From: an uncultured Porphyromonadaceae bacterium
GTDB taxonomy: Bacteria; Bacteroidota; Bacteroidia; Bacteroidales; Muribaculaceae
DNA: 36,686 nucleotides
Assembly: GCA_900548975.1 (NCBI GenBank)
Contig: URMS01000029.1
Coordinates: 1 to 36,686 of the forward strand
Direction: 5' to 3'
How positions within the stretch are numbered: position 1 is the stretch's first letter; every line of letters starts with the position of its first letter. Below are positions 16,024-25,186 of this stretch, piece after piece. Below the pieces are notes generated by a model, which was not told the origin of the DNA, made no database searches, and worked only from the letters and a program-made list of their open reading frames with translations. Position numbers and translations under genes: made by a program.

Positions 16024-16174
16024 TGCGTCTAATCAACTGAAAACAGTCTATCCACGTTAATTCAACGTACGTTCAAGTTATTGAAATATTTTAATCCCCC
16101 TAAACAAAGTCCTTTCAATCAAAAAATCTACACTGTAATCCTTACCGCGAGGTAATACAATAAGCAAGACAATT

Positions 16175-17587
16175 ATGGAATCGAATTCGAACGAAAAGAA
16201 ACCCAAACGCCCGCGCATCGGGCAGGCCTTCCGCGTATCGGAAAGCCAGGGAGCGGAGGAACGTCCCCGCTATCAGCGTCCCGAGGGAAGTGAAGATGGC
16301 GATTTCCGCCCCAAACGACCGTATCAGCCCCGTCAGCAGGGCGGCTATAACAACGGTTATCAGCAGCGAAACAATTACAACAATAACAACAACGGCTATC
16401 AGCCGCGTCCCTACCAGCCGCGTCCTCTGCGACCCGACTTAGAGAACGGTGAGGAGCGAGCCGAGGGCAGCGAGGAGCGTCAGGCATATCAGCCCCGCCC
16501 CTACCAGCCGCGTCCGTATCAGCCGCGTCAGAATAACTATCAGCAGCGTCAGCAGGGCGGATATAACAACAACCGCCAGGGCGGCTATCAGAACAACCGC
16601 CAGGGCCAGCAGCGTCAGCAGGGCGGCTACAATAACCGCCAGGGAGGCTATCAGAACAATCGCCAGGGCGGATATAACAACAACCGTCAGGGAGGCTATC
16701 AGAACAATAACCGACAGGGCGGCTTCCAGAATAACCGTCAGGGCGGATATAACAACAACCGCCAGGGCGGCTATCAGAACCGTCAGCAGGGAGGTTTCCC
16801 TGCACGCGGCAAGAGCTTTACGCCGCGTCCCAAGCCCGTGGAATACGAAATGCCCATTCCGGATCCCAACGAGCAGATGCGCCTCAACAAGTATATGAGC
16901 AACGCGGGCATATGCTCGCGCCGCGAGGCCGACGAATTTATCCAGCAGGGCCTGGTGAAGGTCAACGGCGTTGTCGTGACCGAACTCGGCACCAAGATCA
17001 CCCACAGCGACGTGGTGGAATACGATGAGAAGGTAGTGACAATGGAGCGTAAATGCTACATCCTGCTCAACAAACCCAAGGACTGTGTCACCACCAGCGA
17101 CGACCCCAACGGACGCCTTACGGTGATGGACCTCGTGAAGGGCGCCTGCAACGAGCGCATCTACCCGGTAGGCCGCCTCGACCGCAATACCACCGGCGTG
17201 CTCCTGCTCACCAACGACGGCGATCTCGCATCGAAGCTCACGCATCCGAAATTCATCAAGAAGAAGATATACCACGTGTGGTGCGACCGCGACATATCGG
17301 AAGACGATATGCAGCGCATAGCCGACGGCATAGAGCTCGACGACGGACCCATCCACGCCGACGCCATCAGCTACGCCACCGAAACCGACCGCAACCAGGC
17401 CGGCATCGAGATCCACTCGGGCCGCAACCGCATTGTACGCCGCATTTTCGAGAGCCTGGGCTACCATGTGACCAAGCTCGACCGTGTGTACTTTGCCGGT
17501 CTCACCAAGAAAAACCTGCCGCGGGGTCGCTGGCGCTACCTCACACAGGAGGAAGTGAACTACCTCAAGATGGGTTCATTCGAATGA
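16175..17587 (+). CDS. rluB: RluB/RsuA-type rRNA pseudouridine synthase with Gln/Asn/Gly-rich N-terminal extension
   Basis: Isomerises a specific uridine in 23S rRNA (RluB position 2605 by family, not proven here). The catalytic part starts at Met235 with an S4 RNA-binding domain (MRLNKYMSNAGICSRREADEFI), then the pseudouridine synthase fold with catalytic Asp336 in GRLDRNTTGVLLLTNDGDL and the RNRIVRRIFESLGY motif. The preceding 234 residues are intrinsically disordered: repeated YQPRPYQPR and about ten NRQGGY(N/Q) units, rich in Gln, Asn, Arg, Gly and Tyr, like eukaryotic RGG/prion-like tails. Smaller basic extensions are common in Bacteroidota homologues; this one is long and highly regular. 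It is the first gene of a transcript that includes asnS 15 bp downstream. Confidence 0.92.
   Translation: MESNSNEKKPKRPRIGQAFRVSESQGAEERPRYQRPEGSEDGDFRPKRPYQPRQQGGYNNGYQQRNNYNNNNNGYQPRPYQPRPLRPDLENGEERAEGSEERQAYQPRPYQPRPYQPRQNNYQQRQQGGYNNNRQGGYQNNRQGQQRQQGGYNNRQGGYQNNRQGGYNNNRQGGYQNNNRQGGFQNNRQGGYNNNRQGGYQNRQQGGFPARGKSFTPRPKPVEYEMPIPDPNEQMRLNKYMSNAGICSRREADEFIQQGLVKVNGVVVTELGTKITHSDVVEYDEKVVTMERKCYILLNKPKDCVTTSDDPNGRLTVMDLVKGACNERIYPVGRLDRNTTGVLLLTNDGDLASKLTHPKFIKKKIYHVWCDRDISEDDMQRIADGIELDDGPIHADAISYATETDRNQAGIEIHSGRNRIVRRIFESLGYHVTKLDRVYFAGLTKKNLPRGRWRYLTQEEVNYLKMGSFE
16540..16800 (+). repeat. In-frame degenerate tandem repeat coding for NRQGGY units
   Basis: Within the rluB-like gene, 21-30-bp units encoding (Y/F)(N/Q)NNRQGG recur about ten times with varying synonymous codons (CGCCAGGGCGG, CGTCAGGGAGG, CGACAGGGCGG). 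Codon variation shows it is maintained at protein level and not merely freshly duplicated, although unit number could still vary by slippage. Confidence 0.85.
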
Positions 17588-17602
17588 TTCATCAATCGCA
17601 TT

Positions 17603-18991
17603 ATGAAACGCACTAAAATATCCGATATTTTCGATCCGGCCCTTGTAGGCACGCGAGTGAGCGTGAAGGGCTGGGTCCGTACGCGCCGCGGCAACAAGCA
17701 CGTTCAGTTCGTGGCGCTCAACGATGGCTCGACCGTTGCCAACCTTCAGATAGTATTCGATCTGGAGAAGTTCTCCGACGAAGACCTCAAGGCTGTCACC
17801 ACCGGTTCGTCGATACATGTGGAAGGTCTCCTTGTGGAGAGCATGGGTAAGGGACAGAGCGTGGAGGTGCAGGCCGACACCCTCGAAATCTACGGCACGG
17901 CCGACCCCGAGACCTATCCCCTGCAGAAGAAAGGCCACACTCTCGAGTTCCTGCGCGAGAAGGCCCATCTGCGCCCCCGCACAGCCACTTTCGGTGCCAT
18001 CCTGCGTGTGCGCAGCGCTCTGGCATTCGCTATCCACAAGTTCTTCAACGAGAAGGGTTTCTTCTATCTCAATACTCCTCTTATCACCGCCAGCGACTGC
18101 GAGGGTGCAGGCGCTATGTTCCAGGTGACGACATTGCCTCTGGATAAGCTGCCCAAGACCGAAGACGGCAAGGTGGACTATTCGAAGGACTTCTTCGGCA
18201 AGCCTACTGCCCTCACCGTGAGCGGCCAGCTCGAGGGTGAGCTCGGTGCCACCGCACTCGGTGCCATCTACACTTTCGGTCCGACATTCCGCGCCGAGAA
18301 CAGCAACACGCCCCGCCACCTGTCGGAATTCTGGATGATAGAGCCCGAAATGGCCTTCTACGACATCACCGACAACATGGACCTCGCCGAGGAATTCGTG
18401 AAATACTGCATAGGCTATGCCCTGGAGCACTGCCGCGCCGATATCGAATTCCTGGCCGAGCACTTCGACAAGGAACTGATAGAACGCCTCGAATTTGTGT
18501 TCCACAACGATTTCGTACGCCTGTCGTACACCGAGGGCGTGGAAATCCTCAAGGCTTCGGGCCGCAAGTTCGAGTTTCCCGTCGACTGGGGTACCGACCT
18601 GCAGAGCGAACACGAGCGCTACCTTGTAGAGGAGCACTTCAAGAAGCCGGTGATACTTACCGACTATCCCAAGGAAATCAAGGCCTTCTATATGAAGCAG
18701 AACGAGGACGGCAAAACTGTCCGCGCCATGGATGTGCTTTTCCCGAAAATCGGCGAAATCATCGGCGGCAGCGAGCGCGAGGCCGACTACGACAAGCTTC
18801 TGACCCGCATCGAGGAACTCAACATACCGATGAAGGATATGTGGTGGTATCTCGACACCCGCCGCTACGGCACTGTGCCCCACAGCGGCTTCGGTCTCGG
18901 ATTCGAGCGTCTTGTCCTGTTTGTGACAGGCATGACCAACATCCGCGATGTCATTGCCTTCCCGAGGACGCCGGGCAATGCCGAATTCTGA
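17603..18991 (+). CDS. asnS: Asparaginyl-tRNA synthetase
   Basis: Class IIb aminoacyl-tRNA synthetase charging tRNA-Asn with asparagine in the cytoplasm. The 462-aa protein has the N-terminal OB-fold anticodon-binding domain (VSVKGWVRTRRGNKHVQFVALNDGS), motif 2 FRAENSNTPRHLSEFWMIEPE and motif 3 GFGLGFERLVLFVTG near the C-terminus. It lacks the Asp-specific insertion pattern of AspS. It starts 15 bp after the rluB-like stop, consistent with co-transcription, and an intrinsic terminator follows. Length and motifs are standard. Confidence 0.96.
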   Translation: MKRTKISDIFDPALVGTRVSVKGWVRTRRGNKHVQFVALNDGSTVANLQIVFDLEKFSDEDLKAVTTGSSIHVEGLLVESMGKGQSVEVQADTLEIYGTADPETYPLQKKGHTLEFLREKAHLRPRTATFGAILRVRSALAFAIHKFFNEKGFFYLNTPLITASDCEGAGAMFQVTTLPLDKLPKTEDGKVDYSKDFFGKPTALTVSGQLEGELGATALGAIYTFGPTFRAENSNTPRHLSEFWMIEPEMAFYDITDNMDLAEEFVKYCIGYALEHCRADIEFLAEHFDKELIERLEFVFHNDFVRLSYTEGVEILKASGRKFEFPVDWGTDLQSEHERYLVEEHFKKPVILTDYPKEIKAFYMKQNEDGKTVRAMDVLFPKIGEIIGGSEREADYDKLLTRIEELNIPMKDMWWYLDTRRYGTVPHSGFGLGFERLVLFVTGMTNIRDVIAFPRTPGNAEF

Positions 18992-18995
18992 TATA

Positions 18996-19101
18996 GTTAC
19001 AAATTAGGAGTTAGGAGTGAGAAGGTTTTCTGCCTCTGCTCCTAACTTTTCTTTTGTCCGATGGTTCTAATTTGTAACTTGTAACTTCTAATTTCTAACT
19101 G
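18996..19101. repeat. 7-nt-phased inverted array after asnS
   Basis: Purine-rich heptads TTAGGAG, TTAGGAG, TGAGAAG (19004-19024) are followed by pyrimidine-rich complements GTAACTT, GTAACTT, CTAATTT, CTAACTG (19074-19101). GTTACAAATTA (18996-19006) pairs with TAATTTGTAAC (19068-19078). The organisation resembles the array at 32121-32225. Confidence 0.65.
19010..19055 (+). terminator. Intrinsic terminator of the rluB-asnS transcript
   Basis: GTTAGGAG (19010-19017) and CTCCTAAC (19039-19046) form an 8-bp stem immediately followed by TTTTCTTTT on the plus strand. Confidence 0.65.
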
Positions 19102-19108
19102 CACTCTC

Positions 19109-20305
19109 ATGCCAAAAGTATCGAAGCGAGGGCACGAAATGCCCGCATCTCCGATACGCCGACTGGTCCCTCTGGCCGACAGCGCCAAGGCACGCGGCGT
19201 AAAAGTATATCATCTCAACATCGGGCAGCCCGATGTCCCCACACCTCCCGAGGCTTTCGAGGCCCTGAAACATATCGACCGCAAGGTGCTCGAATACAGC
19301 CCGTCGGCAGGTCTTCTGTCCCTGCGTAAGAAACTTCGTCAGTACTATAAGCGGTTCAATATCGATGTCGATACCGAAGATATCATCGTTACCTCTGGCG
19401 GCTCTGAGGCCGTGCTGTTCGCCTTCATGGCCTGTCTCGACCCCGGCGATGAGATAATAGTGCCGGAGCCGGCCTATGCCAACTATATGGCCTTCGCCAT
19501 ATCGGCCGGCGCAAAGATTGTGACGGTGCCTTCGAGCATCGACAACGGCTTCGAGCTGCCTCCGGTCGAGGAATTCGAGAAACTGATTACTCCGCGCACC
19601 AAGGGCATACTCATCTGCAATCCCAACAATCCCACGGGCTATCTCTATACTATGAAAGAGATGCTGCAGATCCGCGACCTGGTGCTGAAATACGATCTTT
19701 TCCTCTTTTCCGACGAGGTGTACCGCGAGTTCTGCTACACGGGAGCGCCATATATCTCGGCCTTCCATCTGCCCGGCATCGAGGACAAGGTGGTGCTCAT
19801 CGACTCGGTATCGAAGCGCTACAACGAGTGTGGCATCCGCATAGGCGCCCTTATTACCAAACACAAGGAGCTGAAGACGAATGTGATGAAATTCTGCCAG
19901 GCGCGCCTGAGCCCGCCGCTGCTGGGACAGCTCGTGGCCGAGGCATCGATAGATACGTCGCCGGAATATATGCTTGCAACCTATAATGAATATGTGGAGC
20001 GGCGGAAATTCCTTGTCGACCGCATCAATAAAATACCGGGTTGCTACACGCCGATTCCGATGGGAGCGTTCTACACGGTGGTGCGTCTGCCGGTCGATGA
20101 CGCCGACCGCTTCTGCCGGTGGTGTCTGGAGAAATTCGAGTACGAGGGCGCCACGGTGTTCATGGCTCCGGCCTCGGGATTCTATACCACTCCCGGACGC
20201 GGTACCGATGAAGTGCGAATGGCCTATGTGCTCGACAAAGCCGATCTCGACCGTGCTCTGACGGTGCTTGAGGAGGCTCTGAAGGTTTATCCGGGGCGAA
20301 AATAA
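19109..20305 (+). CDS. PLP-dependent aminotransferase (class I/II, AspC-like)
   Basis: Fold-type I aminotransferase, 398 aa, transferring amino groups between an amino acid and a 2-oxo acid in the cytoplasm. The PLP-binding Lys is Lys236 in SVSKRYNECGIRIG; NPNNPTG and SDEVYREFCY motifs bind the cofactor, and the C-terminal domain carries the substrate-carboxylate Arg region. The N-terminus PASPIRRLVPLADSAKARG is typical of a Bacteroidota aminotransferase family annotated as aspartate-like. Substrate (aspartate, alanine or aromatic) cannot be fixed from sequence. Its ATG follows the asnS terminator and phased array; a strong hairpin terminator follows the gene, so it appears monocistronic. Confidence 0.9.
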   Translation: MPKVSKRGHEMPASPIRRLVPLADSAKARGVKVYHLNIGQPDVPTPPEAFEALKHIDRKVLEYSPSAGLLSLRKKLRQYYKRFNIDVDTEDIIVTSGGSEAVLFAFMACLDPGDEIIVPEPAYANYMAFAISAGAKIVTVPSSIDNGFELPPVEEFEKLITPRTKGILICNPNNPTGYLYTMKEMLQIRDLVLKYDLFLFSDEVYREFCYTGAPYISAFHLPGIEDKVVLIDSVSKRYNECGIRIGALITKHKELKTNVMKFCQARLSPPLLGQLVAEASIDTSPEYMLATYNEYVERRKFLVDRINKIPGCYTPIPMGAFYTVVRLPVDDADRFCRWCLEKFEYEGATVFMAPASGFYTTPGRGTDEVRMAYVLDKADLDRALTVLEEALKVYPGRK

Positions 20306-20307
20306 TG

Positions 20308-20341
20308 TTATGCGGCATTTTTTGCAAAAAATGCCGCATAA
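20308..20341. terminator. Perfect palindromic terminator after the aminotransferase gene
   Basis: A 34-nt perfect palindrome with 16-bp arms (TTATGCGGCATTTTTT and complement). The T-run inside one arm and A-run inside the other make it able to act in both directions. It separates the aminotransferase gene from the glycogen operon. Confidence 0.7.
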
Positions 20342-20468
20342 ACTTTGTAGAGGCCAAAAAAAAGGCGTATATTCGCCGATGATACCATATTCAGGGGCCT
20401 CAGGGGTCCGGATTTTTGAAAAACTGATAATAAAACACAACTAATATACCTAACCATCATTAACCAAT

Positions 20469-22415
20469 ATGAGTTATCTTAAATTCGATAAGAATCTACT
20501 CATAAACTTGGACCAGTCGCTACCTAAGGAAATGCTTCGTACCAATCAGGCCGGAGCCTACCACTGCACCACGCTGACGGGCTGCAATACCCGCAAACAG
20601 CATGGTCTGCTGGTGATTCCTATCGAAAGCATGGGCGACAAGCCTCACGTGCTGCTTTCGACCCTCGACGAAACCGTCATACAGCATGGCGCGCCCTTCA
20701 ATCTGGGCCTCCACCGCTACCGTGGCGGCGTCTATAGCCCTGCCGGCCACAAGTATATACGAGAGTTCGACTGCGAGGGCGTGCCCCGCATGACCTACCG
20801 CGTGGGTGGCGTCATTCTGACCAAAGAAAAAATCTTCATCAGCCAGGAAAACAGAATCCTTATCCGCTACACTCTTGTAGAGGCGCATTCGGAGACTACT
20901 CTGCGCTTCAAGCCCTTCCTTGCTTTCCGCGAGGTGAACAGCCTGTGCATGGAGAACAATGCCATCAACCGCGCCATCGAGCCGGTGGAAAACGGTGTGG
21001 CCACATGTCTCTACGAAGGTTTCCCCACGCTCTACATGCAGTTCAGCCATAAAGTACAGTGGGTGGATCAGCCCAACTGGTACAAGGACATCGAATATGT
21101 GAAGGATCTCGAGCGGGGCGTGCCCTACTGCGAGGATCTTTGGGTGCCCGGCTATTTCGAGATGCCTATCAAAAAAGGCGAGAGCATCATTTTTTCGGCC
21201 GGTGTGAGCCCGGTCAATCCCCGCAGTCTCAAGAAGATGTACGAAATGGAAATCGCCAGCCGCACTCCCCGTACATCGTTCTTCAACTGCCTTAAGAACA
21301 GCGCCAAGCAGTTCTATATCCGCAAGGGCGACTCGATGTATCTGATATCGGGCTTCCCCTGGGGCATAGTGCTTGCCCGCAATACTTTCATGGCTCTGCC
21401 CGGCCTTACCCTCGCCATTGACCACCGCGCCGACTACGAGGCCATAATGGGCACGGCCCTCAAGGCCCTGCTGCGCTATGCCGACACCGGCGAGACTTCC
21501 GAACGCATACACGGCATCGATCTGCCCGACATACCCCTGTGGGCCATGTGGGCTATACAGCAGTATGCCAAGACCGTAGGCACCGACCGCGCCCGGGAGC
21601 TCTACATGCAACCGGTGACATCGCTTGTGGACTACATACTCCGCGGCGGCCATCCCAATCTTTTCGTCGACGCCGAAAGCGGCCTGCTGTCGACCGACGG
21701 ACATCTAACCCCCGTGTCGTGGATGAACTCCACTCTCGGCGGTGCGCCGGTGGTGCACCGTACGGGCCGTCTGGTAGAATTCAACGCACTCTGGTACAAC
21801 GCACTGATGTTTGCCGCAGCTCTTGCCGAAAACAATGAGGAGCTTGCCGGCCGCCGCGAGGCATGGCTTGCCGAGGCCGAGAAGATGAAGAAACCCTTCG
21901 TCGATACCTTCCTCAACGAGGGCGGTTATCTCTACGACTATGTCGACGGTACCTACGCCGAACCGAGCGTGCGCCCCAACATGGCCATCGCCATCGGTCT
22001 GGACTATTCGCCGCTCGACCGCCGTCAGCGCAAGAGCGTGCTCGATGTCGTCACCCGCGAGCTTCTCACTCCCAAGGGTCTGCGCACCCTTTCGCCCAAG
22101 AGCTACGGCTATCGCCCCAGCTATGTGGGCTCGCCCGAAGAGCGCGATTTCGCCATGCACAACGGCCCCGCCCGTCCGTGGCTCATCGGCTTCTATGCCG
22201 ACGCCTACCTGCGGGTGTTCGGCATGAGCGGTGTGGGCTATATCGACCGCATGCTCATCGGATTCGAGGACGAGATGAGCCAGGGCTGCATCGGTTCGCT
22301 GAGTCAGCTCTACGACGGCAATCCGCCCTATACGGGCCGCGGCGCCGTCAGCCACGCCACCAATGTGGCCGAAGTGCTCCGCGCCTACCGCTCGGTAAAA
22401 CGTTTTGAACAGTAA
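20469..22415 (+). CDS. Glycogen debranching enzyme (amylo-alpha-1,6-glucosidase type, GH133)
   Basis: A 648-aa enzyme that removes alpha-1,6 branch stubs during glycogen turnover in the cytoplasm. It shows the bacterial/archaeal debranching N-terminal domain (LRTNQAGAYHCTTLTGCNTRKQHGLLV, about 23-50) and the C-terminal (alpha/alpha)6 amylo-1,6-glucosidase domain (PWGIVLARNTFMALPGL; VSWMNSTLGG; LVEFNALWYNAL; PNMAIAIGLDYSPLD). It has no signal peptide. It is the first gene of a three-gene plus-strand cluster with the GT4 and GH57 genes (gaps of 24 and 33 bp), an arrangement conserved in Bacteroidales. No clear TAnnTTTG was found directly upstream. Confidence 0.92.
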   Translation: MSYLKFDKNLLINLDQSLPKEMLRTNQAGAYHCTTLTGCNTRKQHGLLVIPIESMGDKPHVLLSTLDETVIQHGAPFNLGLHRYRGGVYSPAGHKYIREFDCEGVPRMTYRVGGVILTKEKIFISQENRILIRYTLVEAHSETTLRFKPFLAFREVNSLCMENNAINRAIEPVENGVATCLYEGFPTLYMQFSHKVQWVDQPNWYKDIEYVKDLERGVPYCEDLWVPGYFEMPIKKGESIIFSAGVSPVNPRSLKKMYEMEIASRTPRTSFFNCLKNSAKQFYIRKGDSMYLISGFPWGIVLARNTFMALPGLTLAIDHRADYEAIMGTALKALLRYADTGETSERIHGIDLPDIPLWAMWAIQQYAKTVGTDRARELYMQPVTSLVDYILRGGHPNLFVDAESGLLSTDGHLTPVSWMNSTLGGAPVVHRTGRLVEFNALWYNALMFAAALAENNEELAGRREAWLAEAEKMKKPFVDTFLNEGGYLYDYVDGTYAEPSVRPNMAIAIGLDYSPLDRRQRKSVLDVVTRELLTPKGLRTLSPKSYGYRPSYVGSPEERDFAMHNGPARPWLIGFYADAYLRVFGMSGVGYIDRMLIGFEDEMSQGCIGSLSQLYDGNPPYTGRGAVSHATNVAEVLRAYRSVKRFEQ

Positions 22416-22439
22416 AAATCCCGACTAAATATACTATTT

Positions 22440-23705
22440 ATGAAAGCTTTAATGTTCGGTTGGGAATTTCCCCCTCATATCCTGGGCGGCCTCGGCACCG
22501 CCAGCTATGGCCTCACCCGCGGCATGTGGGAGTGCGGAGATATGGATATAACATTTGTCATCCCCAAGCCTTTCGGCGATGAAGACCGCAGTTTCGCCCG
22601 GATTATCGGCGCCTCGCAGGTGCCGGTGGCATGGCGCGACGTGAGCCGCGACTATGTGGAGTCGCGCATAGGCAAGGTGATGGACCCCGACTTCTATTTC
22701 CGTCTGCGCGACCATATCTATGCCGATTTCAACTATATGCGCACCAACGACCTGGGATGCATCGAGTTCTCAGGTAAATATCCGTCGAACCTTCTGGAGG
22801 AAATCAACAACTACTCCATAATGGCCGGCGTGCTGGCCCGCACCCTCGATTTCGATATCATCCACAGCCACGACTGGCTCACATACCCCGCCGGCATCCA
22901 CGCCAAGCAGGTGACAGGCAAGCCCCTGGTGATACACGTGCACGCCACCGAGTACGACCGCTCGCGCGGCAAGCCCAACCCCACGGTCTACGGCATAGAG
23001 CGCGACGGCATGACCCACGCCGACCACATTATCACCGTGAGCAACCTCACGCGCCAGACCGTTATCGACCACTACGGCGTCGACCCCGCCAAGGTGACCA
23101 CCGTGCACAATGCCGTGGTGCCTCTGAGCCAGGATCTTCTCGATATCGAGATGCCGCGTGCCACCAAGGAGAAGGTGGTTACTTTCCTCGGCCGCATAAC
23201 CATGCAGAAAGGCCCCGAGTACTTCGTGGAGGCTGCCGCCAAGGTGCTCCGCAACTGCTCGAATGTGCGCTTCGTCATGGCCGGCTCGGGCGACATGATG
23301 GATAAGATGATACAGCTCGCCGCCGAGCGCGGCATAGCCGACCGCTTCCATTTCCCCGGCTTCCAGAAAGGACGCCAGGTGTACGAAATGCTCAAGGCCA
23401 GCGACGTGTACATGATGCCGTCTGTATCGGAGCCCTTCGGCATATCGCCTCTGGAGGCCATGCAGATGGGCGTGCCCTCCATCATATCCAAGCAGAGCGG
23501 CTGCGCCGAGATTCTCGACAATGTCATAAAGACCGACTACTGGGATATCGACGCCATGGCCGACGCCATCCATGCCATCATCACCTATCCGGCCCTCTAC
23601 AAGCAACTGCGCGAGGACGGTCTGGCCGAAGTGGCACAGATTACCTGGGACAAGGCCGGCCAGAAAGTTATCAACATTTATAATAAAGTACTGGGTCGCA
23701 GCTGA
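22440..23705 (+). CDS. GT4-type glycogen synthase-like glycosyltransferase
   Basis: GT-B fold glycosyltransferase of 421 aa, expected to extend alpha-1,4-glucan from a nucleotide-activated glucose in the cytoplasm. The N-terminus MKALMFGWEFPPHILGGLGTAS is the donor/acceptor-loop pattern of glycogen-synthase-like GT4/GT5 proteins; further signs are HSHDWLTYPAGIHA, a Rossmann-like FLGRITMQKGPEYF, and the E-x7-E segment SVSEPFGISPLEAMQMG near the C-terminus. The flanking debranching enzyme and GH57 amylase make glycogen or another intracellular alpha-glucan the likely product. Distinguishing GlgA activity from GlgM-like or sucrose-synthase-like activity needs biochemistry. Confidence 0.9.
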   Translation: MKALMFGWEFPPHILGGLGTASYGLTRGMWECGDMDITFVIPKPFGDEDRSFARIIGASQVPVAWRDVSRDYVESRIGKVMDPDFYFRLRDHIYADFNYMRTNDLGCIEFSGKYPSNLLEEINNYSIMAGVLARTLDFDIIHSHDWLTYPAGIHAKQVTGKPLVIHVHATEYDRSRGKPNPTVYGIERDGMTHADHIITVSNLTRQTVIDHYGVDPAKVTTVHNAVVPLSQDLLDIEMPRATKEKVVTFLGRITMQKGPEYFVEAAAKVLRNCSNVRFVMAGSGDMMDKMIQLAAERGIADRFHFPGFQKGRQVYEMLKASDVYMMPSVSEPFGISPLEAMQMGVPSIISKQSGCAEILDNVIKTDYWDIDAMADAIHAIITYPALYKQLREDGLAEVAQITWDKAGQKVINIYNKVLGRS

Positions 23706-23738
23706 TAACCGGCGGACCACCAAAATATTCAACACAAG

Positions 23739-25163
23739 ATGAAAGCCATCTGTTTTAATTTCGAAATCCATCAGCCGTTCCGTCTGAAGCGCTATCGTTT
23801 CTTCGACATCGGCCGCGACCACTACTACTTCGACGATTTCCTCAACGATGATATCGTTACCCGCATAGCCCACAACTCCTATATCCCCGCAGCCGAGACT
23901 CTCCTGCGCATGATAGAGCAGAGCGAGGGCCGCTTCCGCTGCTCCATCGCTATCTCCGGTGTGGCTCTGGAACAGTTCGAGCGCTATGTGCCCGAATTTA
24001 TCGACGTGCTCAAGCGTCTGGCCGATACCGGCGCCGTGGAGTTCGTGGCTCAGCCGTTCGCCTATTCGCTGGCCTGCCTTGCCGACCCCGAAGAGTTTGC
24101 GGCTCAGATTTCCGACACATGCTCGATACTTCGCAGCCGTCTGGGCGTGAAGCCCAAGGTGGTGCGCAACACCGAGCTTATCTACGACGATGACCTCGCA
24201 CCCCAGCTGGTGCATCTGGGCTTCAACGGTGTCCTCACCGAAGGTGCCAAGCACATCCTGGGCTGGAAATCGCCCGACTATATCTACACTGCCGCTTCCG
24301 CACCCAAGCTCAAGCTGTTGCTGCGCAACTCCAAACTCAGCGACGATATCGCATTCCGTTTCTCCGACAGCTCGTGGCCTGAATTCCCCCTCACTGCCGA
24401 CAAGTATATCGACTGGATCGCGTCTACCCCGGCCGAAGAGCAGATTGTGAATATATTCCTGAACATGGAGACCTTCGGCGACCTGCATCCGGCAACTACC
24501 GGTATCTTCCAGTTCCTGGAAGCTCTGCCGCGCTTTGCTGCCGAACGCGGCATCGAGTTCGTGACACCCTCCGAGGCCATCGCCAAAATCAAGCCGGTGG
24601 GCGAACTCAGCGTCATGCACCCCATATCGAGCGCCGACGAGGCCCGCGATACCTCGGCATGGCTCGGCAACCGCCTGCAGAACGAGGCTTTCGAGAAACT
24701 CTACTCGGTGTCGGAGCGTGTGCGCCAGTGCAGCAACCGTCAGCTCAAGAAAGACTGGGAATATCTTCAGACTTGCGACCATTTCTACTACATGAATACC
24801 CGTCAGCGTGGCGGATTCAGTCCCTACGAGACACCGTTCCAGGCATTTACCAACTATATGAATGTTCTGGCCGACTTCCTGATGCGTGTAGAGGAAGAAT
24901 TCCCCTCGCAGGTCGACAACGAGGAACTCAACTCTCTGCTCCTCACCATCTCCAACCAGGGAGCCGAAATCGAGGCCCTCAACAAGGAGCTTGCTTCCAT
25001 GCGCAAGAATGTGGAGCAGTACAACATCGAGCACCGTCTGCGCGAAGAGCCCAAGGCCGAGCCAAAACCCCGCAAGGCAGCCAAAGTAAAAGCCGAACCC
25101 AAGGCCAAGGCTGAGCCCAAAGCCAAAAAGGCGCCGGCAAAGCGCACCAAAAAGGCTGAATAA
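23739..25163 (+). CDS. GH57 family alpha-amylase/glucan transferase with basic C-terminal tail
   Basis: A 474-aa GH57 protein, a family of alpha-amylases, 4-alpha-glucanotransferases and branching enzymes with a seven-stranded barrel. The opening ICFNFEIHQPFRLKRY carries the conserved HQP motif, followed by the AISGVALEQFERYVPE, RNTELIYDDDLAPQL and LNMETFGDLHP segments that hold catalytic-region residues. The last 40 or so residues (from about 435) are Lys/Ala/Pro-rich, ending PAKRTKKAE, similar to histone-H1-like tails, preceded by a short coiled coil (about 395-430). Cytoplasmic, no signal peptide. It is the last gene of the glycogen cluster, followed by a strong terminator. Confidence 0.9.
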   Translation: MKAICFNFEIHQPFRLKRYRFFDIGRDHYYFDDFLNDDIVTRIAHNSYIPAAETLLRMIEQSEGRFRCSIAISGVALEQFERYVPEFIDVLKRLADTGAVEFVAQPFAYSLACLADPEEFAAQISDTCSILRSRLGVKPKVVRNTELIYDDDLAPQLVHLGFNGVLTEGAKHILGWKSPDYIYTAASAPKLKLLLRNSKLSDDIAFRFSDSSWPEFPLTADKYIDWIASTPAEEQIVNIFLNMETFGDLHPATTGIFQFLEALPRFAAERGIEFVTPSEAIAKIKPVGELSVMHPISSADEARDTSAWLGNRLQNEAFEKLYSVSERVRQCSNRQLKKDWEYLQTCDHFYYMNTRQRGGFSPYETPFQAFTNYMNVLADFLMRVEEEFPSQVDNEELNSLLLTISNQGAEIEALNKELASMRKNVEQYNIEHRLREEPKAEPKPRKAAKVKAEPKAKAEPKAKKAPAKRTKKAE

Positions 25164-25186
25164 TCTTTAGACATTCCGACCTCATC

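Larger units (their letters stand above)
15811..16174. other. Divergent intergenic region between DUF456 and rluB-like genes
   Basis: Contains outward promoters for both sides (listed separately) and, on the plus side, a 5' leader of about 145 nt for the rluB-like gene. The leader holds a small dyad (TTACCGCGAGGTAA at about 16142-16155) and an A/T-rich unstructured stretch. No small gene was found. Confidence 0.5.

Noticed and set aside
16540..16800. CRISPR-like tandem repeat
   Set aside because: Units are in frame, encode a coherent peptide and vary synonymously, so this is protein-coding repetition.
22770..25034. A 754-codon minus-strand frame opposite the glycogen genes
   Set aside because: It spans two convincing plus-strand enzymes and their gap; typical long shadow frame in GC-rich DNA.
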